A DNA stretch of 64,000 bases. Origin: an uncultured Phascolarctobacterium sp. GTDB lineage: Bacteria; Bacillota; Negativicutes; Acidaminococcales; Acidaminococcaceae. Shown here piece by piece: positions 51,372 to 60,269 of this stretch. The position numbers and the translations under genes are program-made. A model generated the notes under the pieces. It was not told the origin of the DNA. It did no database searches and saw only the letters and a program-made list of their open reading frames with translations. The stretch spans positions 12,844 through 76,843 of the forward strand of contig UQWM01000010.1 of the NCBI GenBank assembly GCA_900544795.1, given 5' to 3'. Every line of letters starts with the position of its first letter. The stretch's first letter is position 1.

Positions 51372-52040
51372 TTGCTGAAGAAAAAACTGTTGTGTTTAGT
51401 CTTGACAATGCTCTTCTGTTTCATGAACATTGCAACTGCCTTAGCGTCTTTTGAACGTGGTGACGAAGGTCAGGAAGTCATTGATATTCAAAAACGTCTG
51501 GTAGAATTACAATATAAAGTTTCCAAAGTAGATGGTAAATTCGGTCCTGAAACTGAAACTGCCGTCAAGCAGTTCCAAACAGACAAAAGTTTGGAAGTTG
51601 ATGGAATCATCGGCAATGATACCTATAAGGCTTTGATGCAGAAAGAAATGCCACCGAACCGTTCCGGACGCAGTGCTGCTGTGCGGAATGTTATTCGTGC
51701 CGCGTATAGTGTTATTGGTACCCCGTATGTTTTTGGCGGTACCAGTACTTATGGTTTTGATTGTTCAGGCTTTACTCAATATGCTTTTGCACGTGCTGGC
51801 GTTAGTATCCCGCGTATGGCAGACAGCCAGATGTATTATGGACGTCAGCTTTCCATGAGCGAGCTGAGACCCGGCGATCTGATCTTCTTCTCAACTTATG
51901 AACCGGGCGCTTCACATTGTGGTATTTATCTAGGCGACGGTAAGTTTATCCATGCCGGTACAAGTACTGGCGTAGTAGTAGCCGATGCTTTTACAGGTTA
52001 TTGGGGTGAACGTTATTACGGAGCCTGCCGTATTTTATAA
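51372..52040 (+). CDS. Secreted NlpC/P60 peptidoglycan hydrolase with PG-binding domain
   Basis: A 222-residue exported enzyme. Signal peptide (KKKLLCLVLTMLFCFMNIATALA), a peptidoglycan-binding-1 domain (about residues 27-85: DEGQEVIDIQKRLVELQ... DGKFGPETETAVKQFQ) and a C-terminal NlpC/P60 domain with catalytic Cys in FDCSGFTQYAF and His in SHCGIYLGDG. It cleaves stem-peptide bonds in the wall, probably D-Glu-DAP. The SD AAGGATGTG points to TTG 51372; GTG 51363 overlaps the SD. Confidence 0.92.
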   Translation: MLKKKLLCLVLTMLFCFMNIATALASFERGDEGQEVIDIQKRLVELQYKVSKVDGKFGPETETAVKQFQTDKSLEVDGIIGNDTYKALMQKEMPPNRSGRSAAVRNVIRAAYSVIGTPYVFGGTSTYGFDCSGFTQYAFARAGVSIPRMADSQMYYGRQLSMSELRPGDLIFFSTYEPGASHCGIYLGDGKFIHAGTSTGVVVADAFTGYWGERYYGACRIL

Positions 52041-52051
52041 AAATGAATATT

Positions 52052-52081
52052 AAGCAGACAAGTTTACTTGTCTGCTTTTTC
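52052..52081 (+). terminator. Terminator after the NlpC/P60 gene
   Basis: AAGCAGACAAG-TTTA-CTTGTCTGCTT followed by TTTCTTTT. Confidence 0.92.
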
Positions 52082-52227
52082 TTTTGTAATGTAAAATACG
52101 ATTAAAATGTATTTATTTGTCATAAATTTGTTTAACTTGTAATATTTTTGTGAAAGCGGTAGAAAAACAGGCTTTTTAAGGAAAACTATTGTATAATAAT
52201 AGCAAGAATAGTTATGAGGTGATTAGT

Positions 52228-52926
52228 ATGGATAATCAAAAAGTTTTAATCGCCGATGATGAGAAGCATATTCGCGAGATACTTAAAATGTATTGCGAGA
52301 AAGAAGGCTTTGAAGTTATTGAGGCGGCAGACGGTGCCGAGGCGATTTTAAAAGTACAATCCGAGAAACCCGATATTCTTATTTTGGATATCATGATGCC
52401 TGTTATGGACGGGCTGGAGGTCTGTAAACAAGTGCGCAAGATGTCTGACCTGCCGATCATTATGCTGACGGCAAAAGATGAGGACGATGACCGTATTCTA
52501 GGTTTGGAGATCGGTGCGGATGATTATATTACAAAACCGTTCAACAGCCGTGAGGTAGTGGCCCGTATCAAAGCAGTCCTGCGCCGTTCAGGAGCACAGG
52601 AAAAACAGGAAGGACGCTCGCGGGTAGAATATGATGGCTTGACTATTGATATGGAAGAGTATAAGGTGGTTGCTTTTGGTCAGAAAATGACCTTTACTGC
52701 TAAAGAAATGGAACTGCTGTGGTGCCTGGCTACCAATCCCGGCAAAGCTTTTTCACGTAATCAGCTGTTGGAAACGATTTGGGGCTATTCCTATTATGGC
52801 GATACCCGTACTGTGGATACGCATATCAAACGTATCCGTCAGAAACTCAACATTCCCGAAAATTCCAAATGGGATATTACCACGATTTGGGGTGTTGGTT
52901 ATAAATTTGAGGTGAAGAGTGAATAA
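52228..52926 (+). CDS. OmpR/PhoB-family response regulator
   Basis: A 232-residue regulator: receiver domain (residues 3-118) with acidic pocket ADDE, phospho-acceptor D54 in LILDIMMP and Lys in YITKPF, then a winged-helix DNA-binding domain (about 135-230; TRTVDTHIKRIRQKL). ATG 52228 follows the ideal GAGGTGAT. It overlaps its sensor kinase by 8 bases. The target genes are unknown; the neighbours are cell-envelope enzymes, so an envelope-stress role is a reasonable guess. Confidence 0.95.
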   Translation: MDNQKVLIADDEKHIREILKMYCEKEGFEVIEAADGAEAILKVQSEKPDILILDIMMPVMDGLEVCKQVRKMSDLPIIMLTAKDEDDDRILGLEIGADDYITKPFNSREVVARIKAVLRRSGAQEKQEGRSRVEYDGLTIDMEEYKVVAFGQKMTFTAKEMELLWCLATNPGKAFSRNQLLETIWGYSYYGDTRTVDTHIKRIRQKLNIPENSKWDITTIWGVGYKFEVKSE

Positions 52927-54442
52927 GTCTTTAAGTACCCGGCTTATGTACAGCTTCATGGCTTTGATCGTAGTTATTGTAGTCGGTGTGACAGCGGGTA
53001 TTTCTTACCTTATCGCCGACTATTTTTTTAAGATCAAAGAGCAGGAGCTGGCCCAAAAGGGCAATGAGATGGCTGAAACCATTGAATATTTTATGCTGCG
53101 TGATACAGATAGGACAACGTTGCACCGCTATATAGTGGCGGTAGACAGATTGGTTGGGGCCCGAATCTGGCTTTTTGACAATAAATATGATCTTTTGGCT
53201 GCTTCGCTCGTTAATACCGATGATGAAACAGGCAGCAAACTGATCCGCAATTATAATTCTAAAGAAGGTACCGAACTTTTAGGAAAAGAGATCAAGGGCG
53301 GCAATTTATCTACCAAGGTACGTAGCATCCTCAAAGATGTTTACAGCGGCAAATCGGTAAAATCACAGATTTTCCACCCTTATTATAAAGAACAGGTTAT
53401 GTTAGTAGGTGTTCCCTACGGCAAACAGGATGGAGCGCATGGCGCTATCTTACTGGCGGAACCGCTTAGCGGGTTCGACAGTTTTTTGCGTGACATTTAT
53501 ATTTATACTTCGATCGTTGGCGTATTGGCGCTTATTTTAAGCTTGTTTATGGTCAGGCGGCTGTCGCGGTCTATCATCAGGCCGTTGATTTCAATGAAAG
53601 ATAGTGCTGCCGCCATTGCTTCGGGCGATTATACGCGTAAGGTTGAGGTGCACGGTGAGGATGAAGTGGCTGCTTTAGGCAGGGCTCTGAATGCGTTAGG
53701 TAATGATTTGAGCGCTTTTGTCGATAAGACGGAACGCACGGAAAAGATACGCCGCGATTTCATTGCTAACGTTTCCCATGAGCTGCGTACACCGATCACT
53801 ATTATTCGCGGTTATAACGAAGCTATCAGCGACGGTACGATTACTGATAAAGAGATGATCCAGCGTTATCGTGCTTTGATCAACGAAGAAACGATACGTT
53901 TGGAACGGATGATCAGGGAATTGTTGAACATCAGCCGATTCCAGGCCAGCGATGAATTGACGACAGGGATTGAACCGCTGCCTTTGGCAGAGATCGTGCG
54001 CAATGTTACCGAAAAGCTGATGGTAAAATCAGTTAAACGCCATGTGACGCTGGTTATCCATGCCGATGAGAATATAGGCGTTATAGGCAATGGCGATCAA
54101 CTGGTGCAGCTGATCATGATTCTTGGCGATAACGCGCTGAAATACTCTCCCGATAATGGAACGATCGCCTTTACGGCCGTCAGGCAGGAGGATGGCAGTG
54201 TGCTGTTGTCCGTAGCCGATCAGGGACCTGGGATACCGGAAGAAGATCTGCCGTTTATTTGGGAGCGGTTCTATAAAGTAGATAAATCCCATTGCCGTAA
54301 TGTGCCGGGTACAGGTTTGGGGCTGGCAATAGCTAAGGAAATCATCCGCGTGCATGGTGCCAAGGCACAGGTTTTTAGTACCCAAGGTGTGGGAACACGC
54401 TTTGAGGTGACCTTCCCGAAGGAGAAAGTCGTGTTATGCTAA
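52919..54442 (+). CDS. Sensor histidine kinase
   Basis: A 507-residue membrane kinase: TM1 (about 10-36), an extracytoplasmic sensor region of about 150 residues, TM2 (about 186-206), HAMP (about 207-260), HisKA with H287 in NVSHELRTP, and HATPase_c with DNALKYSPDNG, DQGPGIPEEDLPFIWERFYK and GTGLGLAIAKEI. It resembles the WalK/PhoR layout without a PAS domain. GTG 52919 follows GAGGTGA. The signal is unknown. Confidence 0.94.
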   Translation: MNKSLSTRLMYSFMALIVVIVVGVTAGISYLIADYFFKIKEQELAQKGNEMAETIEYFMLRDTDRTTLHRYIVAVDRLVGARIWLFDNKYDLLAASLVNTDDETGSKLIRNYNSKEGTELLGKEIKGGNLSTKVRSILKDVYSGKSVKSQIFHPYYKEQVMLVGVPYGKQDGAHGAILLAEPLSGFDSFLRDIYIYTSIVGVLALILSLFMVRRLSRSIIRPLISMKDSAAAIASGDYTRKVEVHGEDEVAALGRALNALGNDLSAFVDKTERTEKIRRDFIANVSHELRTPITIIRGYNEAISDGTITDKEMIQRYRALINEETIRLERMIRELLNISRFQASDELTTGIEPLPLAEIVRNVTEKLMVKSVKRHVTLVIHADENIGVIGNGDQLVQLIMILGDNALKYSPDNGTIAFTAVRQEDGSVLLSVADQGPGIPEEDLPFIWERFYKVDKSHCRNVPGTGLGLAIAKEIIRVHGAKAQVFSTQGVGTRFEVTFPKEKVVLC

Positions 54443-54954
54443 AAATGTTTTGCCCGGATTTTCGTTTTGACAGTATAGCGGTGATACCTGTTGACTGGCT
54501 CAAAGCGCAGCGGGTAGAGAGAGTTATTTTAGATGTTGATAATACATTGTTGCCTCGTGACGAGACCGAGCCGGATGGCGCGGTTTTGGAGTGGTTGCGG
54601 TCTGTTCGTGAAAGTGGGATCGAGGTCGTGCTACTGTCGAATAACGGTGGCTGCAGGCTGCAGAAAATAAGTGCGGCGGCACAGGTCGAAGCGGTAAGCT
54701 GGGCTGCCAAACCAATGCCCTGGGGTTTTAAAAGAGCGCTCAAGCGTTTCGGAAAAAAACAGGGTAAGGTACTGGTGATCGGCGACCAGCTTCTGACTGA
54801 TGTTTTGGGAGCTAAACGCATGGGCTTTACCGTACTTTGGGTGCGTTCACTGCAGGGAAAAGAGTTTCCTATAACGAGGATTACTAGACAAGTAGAAAAA
54901 ATGCTGGTGCGCAGATTGGATGCGCGAGGTTTATTGCCGGAGGAAAGAAAATGA
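54436..54954 (+). CDS. YqeG-family HAD (IIIA) phosphatase
   Basis: A 172-residue HAD-superfamily protein: VILDVDNTLLPRDE (motif I), VVLLSNNGG (motif II), KPMPWGFKRALK (motif III Lys) and VIGDQLLTDVLGAKRMG (motif IV). This set is the YqeG family, proposed to be lipid- or nucleotide-phosphate phosphatases. It overlaps the kinase gene end and the next gene start, so all are one operon with the two-component system. Confidence 0.9.
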   Translation: MLKMFCPDFRFDSIAVIPVDWLKAQRVERVILDVDNTLLPRDETEPDGAVLEWLRSVRESGIEVVLLSNNGGCRLQKISAAAQVEAVSWAAKPMPWGFKRALKRFGKKQGKVLVIGDQLLTDVLGAKRMGFTVLWVRSLQGKEFPITRITRQVEKMLVRRLDARGLLPEERK

Positions 54955-55730
54955 AAGTTGCATTGATCCAAATGGAAATTGCCGAAAAAAATACGCAGGG
55001 CAATATTGCTCATGGCTTGGAATTACTGCAGAAGGCTACGGTTGACAGTGATATTGCCGTTATGCCGGAGATCTGGACTACAGGTTATTCGTTAGGGCGG
55101 TTAGAAGCAGAGGCCGAAACTATAGACGGGCCTACTATTGCCGCAGTGCGCAGGATCGCTAATGATAACCATTGTGCCGTAGTGGCAGGTTCGATACCTT
55201 TGCGGCAGAAAGACGGAAAAATTTATAATACTACCGTCGTTGTCGATAAACAGGGTAGCGTTGTGGCTTCTTACAGTAAGGTGCATCTTTTTGGATTGTT
55301 CAATGAAGAACGTTTCTTTGCTGCTGGTGATAATTTTGATGTTTATGAATTAAACGGCGTTCTTTGTGGGTCAACTATTTGCTATGATTTGCGCTTTCCT
55401 GAACTATACAGGCATTTGTCGCTGCAGGGTGCTAAAATAATTTTTGTTCCTGCGGAGTGGCCAACAGCACGGGGCGATATCTGGCGCTTATTGGCTCAGG
55501 CCAGGGGTGCTGAAAATCATAATTACATCGTAGCAGTCAATTGTGTCGGCGAGTTCAAGGACGCGCCTTTTTACGGACACTCTATGGTTGTCGACCCCAT
55601 GGGTAAAATAATCGCCGAAGGCGGCGATGCTGAAGAAATCATTTACTGCGATATAGATTTGAGCTACATAGATAAGGTGCGTGAACGTCTTAACGCGCTG
55701 GCGGATGTTCGTGAGGAGCTTGTAAGATGA
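54951..55730 (+). CDS. Carbon-nitrogen hydrolase (nitrilase/omega-amidase type)
   Basis: A 259-residue nitrilase-superfamily enzyme. The catalytic triad is visible: Glu in MPEIWTTGY, Lys in YSKVHLFGLFNEERF, and Cys in GSTICYDLRFPELYR. The closest type is the NIT2/YafV omega-amidase group that hydrolyses alpha-ketoglutaramate-like amides. It overlaps yqeG and the VanX-like gene by 4 bases each. The physiological substrate is not known. Confidence 0.9.
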   Translation: MKVALIQMEIAEKNTQGNIAHGLELLQKATVDSDIAVMPEIWTTGYSLGRLEAEAETIDGPTIAAVRRIANDNHCAVVAGSIPLRQKDGKIYNTTVVVDKQGSVVASYSKVHLFGLFNEERFFAAGDNFDVYELNGVLCGSTICYDLRFPELYRHLSLQGAKIIFVPAEWPTARGDIWRLLAQARGAENHNYIVAVNCVGEFKDAPFYGHSMVVDPMGKIIAEGGDAEEIIYCDIDLSYIDKVRERLNALADVREELVR

Positions 55731-56776
55731 TAAGGAAGCTATTTGCAGGAATGATGTTGTGCGTACTGGTATTGATGCAGGTGCTGCCGGTGCAGGCAGG
55801 TGCGCTTGAACCGCGTGCATGCCCTAAAGACCTGAAATATCTTTTAGGGCTGTATTATGGTAACGGCGAACAATTTGTCATACGTGAACGGGGCGGCGAG
55901 CTGGAGCTTTTATATCGCACGACCCGTGAAGATTATAAATTTGCCAACAGTAATCAATTTCCATTAAAAAAAGAACGGTTCGATGCTTACAAGCTGCTGG
56001 AAGCCGGGCCAATGAACAATACTGAGGCCAGCGTTCGCTTCGAACGTGATCCCGAAGGTTATGGTATTACCTGTAAGATCGGCGGCAATCGTTACAGCCG
56101 AATGTTTTTTGGAACTGATAGAGGCAAGCCTTTTCGGCTGCCGCAGCCTGAAGATTGGCCGAACTTAAGAAAAGCTGCCGCGGAAGCTGTAATGCCGGCT
56201 GCCTTAGCAATCGGAGAGCAGGCCAAGTTGGTTGATGTGGTTAAAGTTGCTCCCGGAGTGAAATTAGATCTTCGTTATGCTGGAACTGATAATTGTTTTG
56301 CTGCGGCTATCGTAGATGTGAATAAGGCTTATCTGGATCAGGAGGCCGCCGCCGCTTTAGCACGGGTACAAAAGCGCCTTGCCGATTATGGTTATGGCCT
56401 GGTGATCTGGGAAGCGTATCGGCCGTGGTCGGTATCGAAGCTTGCTTACGACGCTTTCCCCGATGACAAGAAACAAATGCTGCCGGCTCCGGAGCAGGGG
56501 TTTTCCCATAATACGGGCAGATCTGTGGACGTGAGCCTGTATTATCTGGACAGTGGAGAAGCGGTAGATATGATCAGCGATTTTGATGAACCATCTGCCA
56601 GACAGTACACGAGCTTTGGTGGCGGTACGGAGCTGGAGCGTTATCAACGTGACTTGCTGCAGCAATTGATGAGCATAGAAGGTTTCCAGGGTATCGATAT
56701 GGAGTGGTGGCATTTTGATTATGCGCCCCAAGTTCAGTATAGACATTTAAACGTAGCATTACAGGATTTGGACTGA
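55727..56776 (+). CDS. Exported VanX/DdpX-like D-Ala-D-Ala dipeptidase with N-terminal extension
   Basis: A 349-residue exported M15D-family peptidase. A signal peptide (residues 1 to about 24) is followed by about 140 residues of unrecognised sequence and then a VanX-like zinc peptidase domain (about 165-345). H261 and D268 in SHNTGRSVDVSL and E326-W-W-H329 match the VanX zinc and base residues; VIWEAYRPWSVSKLAYDAF is a family hallmark. The domain cleaves D,D-dipeptides. With a normal ddl here, this is more likely wall-peptide recycling than glycopeptide resistance. The N-terminal region is unusual. Confidence 0.85.
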   Translation: MIRKLFAGMMLCVLVLMQVLPVQAGALEPRACPKDLKYLLGLYYGNGEQFVIRERGGELELLYRTTREDYKFANSNQFPLKKERFDAYKLLEAGPMNNTEASVRFERDPEGYGITCKIGGNRYSRMFFGTDRGKPFRLPQPEDWPNLRKAAAEAVMPAALAIGEQAKLVDVVKVAPGVKLDLRYAGTDNCFAAAIVDVNKAYLDQEAAAALARVQKRLADYGYGLVIWEAYRPWSVSKLAYDAFPDDKKQMLPAPEQGFSHNTGRSVDVSLYYLDSGEAVDMISDFDEPSARQYTSFGGGTELERYQRDLLQQLMSIEGFQGIDMEWWHFDYAPQVQYRHLNVALQDLD

Positions 56777-56779
56777 GGC

Positions 56780-56807
56780 TTTACAGACGCTGTAGATATG
56801 CTATAAT
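56780..56807 (+). promoter_or_regulatory. ylbF-murB promoter
   Basis: TTTACA (56780-56785), 16-base spacer, TATAAT (56802-56807) with an extended TG element (TGCTATAAT from 56799). Confidence 0.7.
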
Positions 56808-56841
56808 ATAAAAGTTAAAAAAATTGACGAGGTGAACAGGC

Positions 56842-57180
56842 ATGAACGTTTACGATTGTGCGAATGAATTGGCGAAAGCTATGCGCGACAGCCAGGAATA
56901 CAAAAAATTAAAAGAAGCTAAGGCTGCCCTTTCTCAAGACCCTAAAGGTAAAGAGCTGGCGGAAGAATTCCTACAATTAAGCCAGGAAATAGAGTTGGCC
57001 AAGTATCAAGGTCAGGAAGTTCCTGAAGAAAAAAATGAGAAACTGCAAAAGCTTACCGGTATTTTAGGTTTAAATACCCTGGCGATGGAGTATCTGCATG
57101 CCTTTATGCGTTTTCAAATGATGATGGGCGATATTTCCAAATCTATCGGAGACGTGGTAAAGGAAGTTGCTGGTGAATAA
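56842..57180 (+). CDS. ylbF: YlbF/YmcA-family regulator
   Basis: A 112-residue all-helical protein: VYDCANELAKAMRDSQEYKKLKEAKAAL at the start, LAEEFLQLSQEIELAKYQGQEVPEEKNEKLQKL in the middle. This is the Com_YlbF family, whose Bacillus members (YlbF, YmcA, YaaT) control RNase Y and mRNA decay. Which paralogue it represents is not resolved. It is followed by murB, overlapping its end. Confidence 0.85.
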   Translation: MNVYDCANELAKAMRDSQEYKKLKEAKAALSQDPKGKELAEEFLQLSQEIELAKYQGQEVPEEKNEKLQKLTGILGLNTLAMEYLHAFMRFQMMMGDISKSIGDVVKEVAGE

Positions 57181-58090
57181 AGAGCTCTTGAATCTGGTTG
57201 AACAATTAAATAGTTCTGTAAGCTGTTCTGTACGCTTGAATGAATTGATGAGTGGACATACTTCTTTTAAAATAGGCGGGCCGGCAGATGTTTTGGTTTT
57301 ACCGGAGTCGGCTGAGCAACTGAAAGAAGTGCTGCATATAATTAGTAGGGCAGAGGTACCGCTTACTTTGCTGGGTAACGGTTCTAACGTTTTGGTTCGC
57401 GATAAGGGTATTCGCGGCGTCGTTATCAAACTTGGCAATATGCTGCGCGACTTTTATGAAAATGATGATTTACTAACTTTCGGTGCCGGTTATTCATTGG
57501 CATTGGCGTCACATAAAGTAATGGAATGCGGCCGCACGGGAATGGAATTTGCCGTAGGCATACCCGGAAGCATCGGTGGTGCTGTGTATATGAATGCAGG
57601 AGCCTATGACGGAGAGATGCAAAATATTGTGCACAGTGTTAAAGTTATGGATCGGCAGGGTAATGAACAAGCTTTGACTGCGTCAGAATTGGGTTTTTCT
57701 TATCGTAAGACCAACCTGCAGAATAGCGGCTTTATCGTAACAGAAGTAACTTTGCAGGTCCCCGTCGGTGACAAAGCTGCAATCAAAGCCAAGATGGAAG
57801 ATTTTAGTCGCAGGCGTGTCAGTAAACAGCCGTTGGAGATGCCCAGTGCTGGCAGTATGTTCAAACGTCCTCCCGGACATTTTGCAGGGACGCTGATAGA
57901 TCAGGCCGGATTAAAAGGCTATACCGTCGGCGGCGCGCAGATCTCGACCAAGCACGCAGGCTTTGTCGTCAATGCCGGTGGTGCTACGGCAGCTGATGTG
58001 TTGCAGCTGATCAGTGATGTTCAAACTAAAATAAAAGCTGGCGTAGGTGTAGAGTTACAGCCAGAGGTTTTAGTGATCGGTGAAGAATAG
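57173..58090 (+). CDS. murB: UDP-N-acetylenolpyruvoylglucosamine reductase MurB
   Basis: A 305-residue FAD enzyme making UDP-MurNAc. HTSFKIGGPADVLVLPES, LGNGSNVLVRDKGIRG, GIPGSIGGAVYMNAGAYDGEM, FSYRKTNL and AGSMFKRPPGHFAG mark a type II MurB (with Ser near PSAGSMF). GTG 57173 follows AAGGAAG by 6 bases. It supplies the substrate for MurC, whose gene is 38 kb away. Confidence 0.96.
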   Translation: MNKELLNLVEQLNSSVSCSVRLNELMSGHTSFKIGGPADVLVLPESAEQLKEVLHIISRAEVPLTLLGNGSNVLVRDKGIRGVVIKLGNMLRDFYENDDLLTFGAGYSLALASHKVMECGRTGMEFAVGIPGSIGGAVYMNAGAYDGEMQNIVHSVKVMDRQGNEQALTASELGFSYRKTNLQNSGFIVTEVTLQVPVGDKAAIKAKMEDFSRRRVSKQPLEMPSAGSMFKRPPGHFAGTLIDQAGLKGYTVGGAQISTKHAGFVVNAGGATAADVLQLISDVQTKIKAGVGVELQPEVLVIGEE

Positions 58091-58106
58091 CAATCGCTTA
58101 CTAAGT

Positions 58107-58138
58107 AAAGCTCCGATATTTTATATCGGGGCTTTTTG
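58107..58138 (+). terminator. Terminator after murB
   Basis: AAAGCTCCGATAT / ATATCGGGGCTTT with a 3-base loop and a following TT. Confidence 0.88.
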
Positions 58139-58219
58139 CTGTCACAAAATGTTCAATTGAAAGCATAGGGACGCTATGATATAATAACAACATTGTAGGG
58201 AAAGAAGGATTTTAGCGTA

Positions 58220-59782
58220 ATGGAAAATATCAAGGACAATGTGTACGACGTAGTTGAAGATTTTTATGCTCACGATGAAGGTTGGAACGCATTGCTCAGA
58301 CAAGAATATGCGGAAGGTTTTTTGAGGCAGGAGGCCTGGAGAGGCAAAAAAAACAGCGAGTTATATCACACTTGGGATCATTTGACGATACTGTGCTTGT
58401 ATCTTGGCAGTGCTGAGACCTTTTTAGGTGATATGAATGCCGATGATTTTATAGACTGTGTAGCCTGGTGCGGCAGGAATATTTCGGAATTTACACCGGA
58501 CTACCAAAATACGAAAGCTTTTTTAGAGTCCTGTGACGGCTTGTTTAAATATTTAAAAAGTAAAAATGCTGTTTCTAACGATACTGCTCCGCAGGCAGCG
58601 GCTGCATTGTTGTTGCAGAATGACAAAATGAATATGATTTTACCGGACGGCAACTTTGATGACGAAAATATTGAGCGTGCGTGGGATGCGACGCCGAATG
58701 TGCCGGCAAAAATATTTTTAAATATCGGCGAACGGCTACAGGAACTACTGGAAGTGCTACATCGCTTTTTCGAGCGTGAATATTTTCGTTTAGATCTGGA
58801 CCGAGCCGCCTTCTTGTATTATGGCATCTTAATGGGTTATGATGCCGATAAGAAAGAAGATATCGAAGAAACCAGCGAATGTTTCTGGGATTATTTTCTT
58901 TTTGACTACCATTTGCTGCGCAGCGATAAGCGGCCGCTGGAGTTCTTTTATGAACGTACCTGCTTGCCTGACGGCAGTGATTATAACGAAGCCTTTGCCA
59001 AACGGAACAGCGATGTTCTGGAGGAGCTTTGTAAAGCACGGCTGGCTGTATTTAAAATCGACAGTTTTACGGAAGACGGCGCGTTTTATTGCACTGACTG
59101 GCTGACTGGCGAAAAATATACCCTTAGCCTGCCTTTGGAAGAAACTGTGGATTTAAATGATGCCATTCTTTTAGGGCATATATTTTATAATGAAAGTATG
59201 ATCATGAACTATGTAAGCTGCCTGAAAATTGGCAAGGTAGCGCAAAAAAGGCTGTTTAACACCCTTAAAGACTGTAAGGAATGGTATGGGATACAAGATC
59301 CGACAGCTGGGTGGGAAGGCTTTGTAGAGCGTAACCCCATGGTGTTGCGTCATATGGTGTTTCTATATTCGGCTTTTGTAAATTTAAACAGCTTTAGCTA
59401 TGAAACCGCGCACAGAAACTATGTGCCTGCGGAAATAGATTATCACGACAAGGTTGTACTGCGAATCAGGCAGATGATGGAGCCATATCATTTTTCTGAA
59501 CAGGATATAAAACTGGTTATACGCCTGTGGGCTGATTTTAAAGCACAGACTTCAAGAGAGATAAGGATGCCGGACATTTGGGCTGCTGGAGCGATTTATG
59601 ACTTTATCAAAGCTAATGGCGTCTATAATTATGACGATGAAAAAATTGCCGAATTATGCCGCAACGCTCCCGTCGATGTTATGCGGCGCGTAGCGAAAGA
59701 AATCTGGGCCACGTTAGGAATGGAAAAGCATGACCCGCGTTACATCAACGAAGAAGGACTTTTGTTGATGGCGCTTTCCTGA
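58220..59782 (+). CDS. Large soluble protein of unknown function
   Basis: A 520-residue protein with no signal or membrane segment. An acidic, aromatic N-terminus (MENIKDNVYDVVEDFYAHDEG) is followed by helical sequence. Around residues 285-312 the segment FYCTDWLTGEKYTLSLP resembles the short 'DLLTGEEYEV' beta module seen in some SEC-C or pRiA4b-associated proteins. The last 75 residues (RMPDIWAAGAIYDFI and the following helices) look like a cyclin-box/TFIIB-like or DUF6398-like helical domain. I cannot name the family. Promoter TATAAT lies near 58177, and it shares its operon with the zinc-ribbon gene. Confidence 0.6.
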   Translation: MENIKDNVYDVVEDFYAHDEGWNALLRQEYAEGFLRQEAWRGKKNSELYHTWDHLTILCLYLGSAETFLGDMNADDFIDCVAWCGRNISEFTPDYQNTKAFLESCDGLFKYLKSKNAVSNDTAPQAAAALLLQNDKMNMILPDGNFDDENIERAWDATPNVPAKIFLNIGERLQELLEVLHRFFEREYFRLDLDRAAFLYYGILMGYDADKKEDIEETSECFWDYFLFDYHLLRSDKRPLEFFYERTCLPDGSDYNEAFAKRNSDVLEELCKARLAVFKIDSFTEDGAFYCTDWLTGEKYTLSLPLEETVDLNDAILLGHIFYNESMIMNYVSCLKIGKVAQKRLFNTLKDCKEWYGIQDPTAGWEGFVERNPMVLRHMVFLYSAFVNLNSFSYETAHRNYVPAEIDYHDKVVLRIRQMMEPYHFSEQDIKLVIRLWADFKAQTSREIRMPDIWAAGAIYDFIKANGVYNYDDEKIAELCRNAPVDVMRRVAKEIWATLGMEKHDPRYINEEGLLLMALS

Positions 59783-59802
59783 TGTGATAAAGGAGTTTTA
59801 TT

Positions 59803-60177
59803 ATGAAATGTAGTTTTTGTGGAAGAGAACTAGAACGCGGTATACAGGAATGTCCCTATTGCCATTGCCGTATCGAAACCGAAGTGCAGGTACTGCGCCC
59901 GGAAGAAAGAGATACTTTTGAAGGTGTTACCATCGAAGAGGACGGCAGCACTGAAGGTGGCACCCGGGTTGAAGACGTGCGTGATGAGCGCAGGGCATAT
60001 GAACAAACAGCAGGGCCAAAGATACGGGTGCACAGCTTTGGCTGCGGCAGCGGTATTCTGATGACACTGTTGATTTTGGGCGGCATTCTGGCGATTTTCT
60101 TCTTTTTATTGCCTACATTTTTGATTTTTGCCGCTATTGGCGCCGTCGTAGTATTTATTATGCGTTTGTTTATGTAA
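59803..60177 (+). CDS. Zinc-ribbon membrane protein
   Basis: A 124-residue protein: N-terminal zinc ribbon (CSFC at residues 3-6 and CPYC at about 17-20), a polar acidic linker, and two hydrophobic segments at the C-terminus (about 84-105 and 107-122, FFFLLPTFLIFAAIGAVVVF). Proteins of this layout are common membrane-anchored zinc ribbons of unknown role. It follows the unknown 520-residue gene by 21 bases. Confidence 0.75.
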   Translation: MKCSFCGRELERGIQECPYCHCRIETEVQVLRPEERDTFEGVTIEEDGSTEGGTRVEDVRDERRAYEQTAGPKIRVHSFGCGSGILMTLLILGGILAIFFFLLPTFLIFAAIGAVVVFIMRLFM

Positions 60178-60229
60178 ATAAGCGCATATACTTTTCAAAG
60201 AATATTTTGCGCTTATGTGCCGTTAAAAT

Positions 60230-60264
60230 AAAAGACTCCCGTTCAATATGAACGGGAGTCTTTT
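60230..60264. terminator. Bidirectional terminator between zinc-ribbon gene and pepF
   Basis: AAAAGACTCCCGTTC (60230-60244) / GAACGGGAGTCTTTT (60250-60264) with AATAT loop, a perfect 15-bp stem with A-rich and T-rich flanks serving both converging genes. Confidence 0.94.
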
Positions 60265-60269
60265 GCTAT

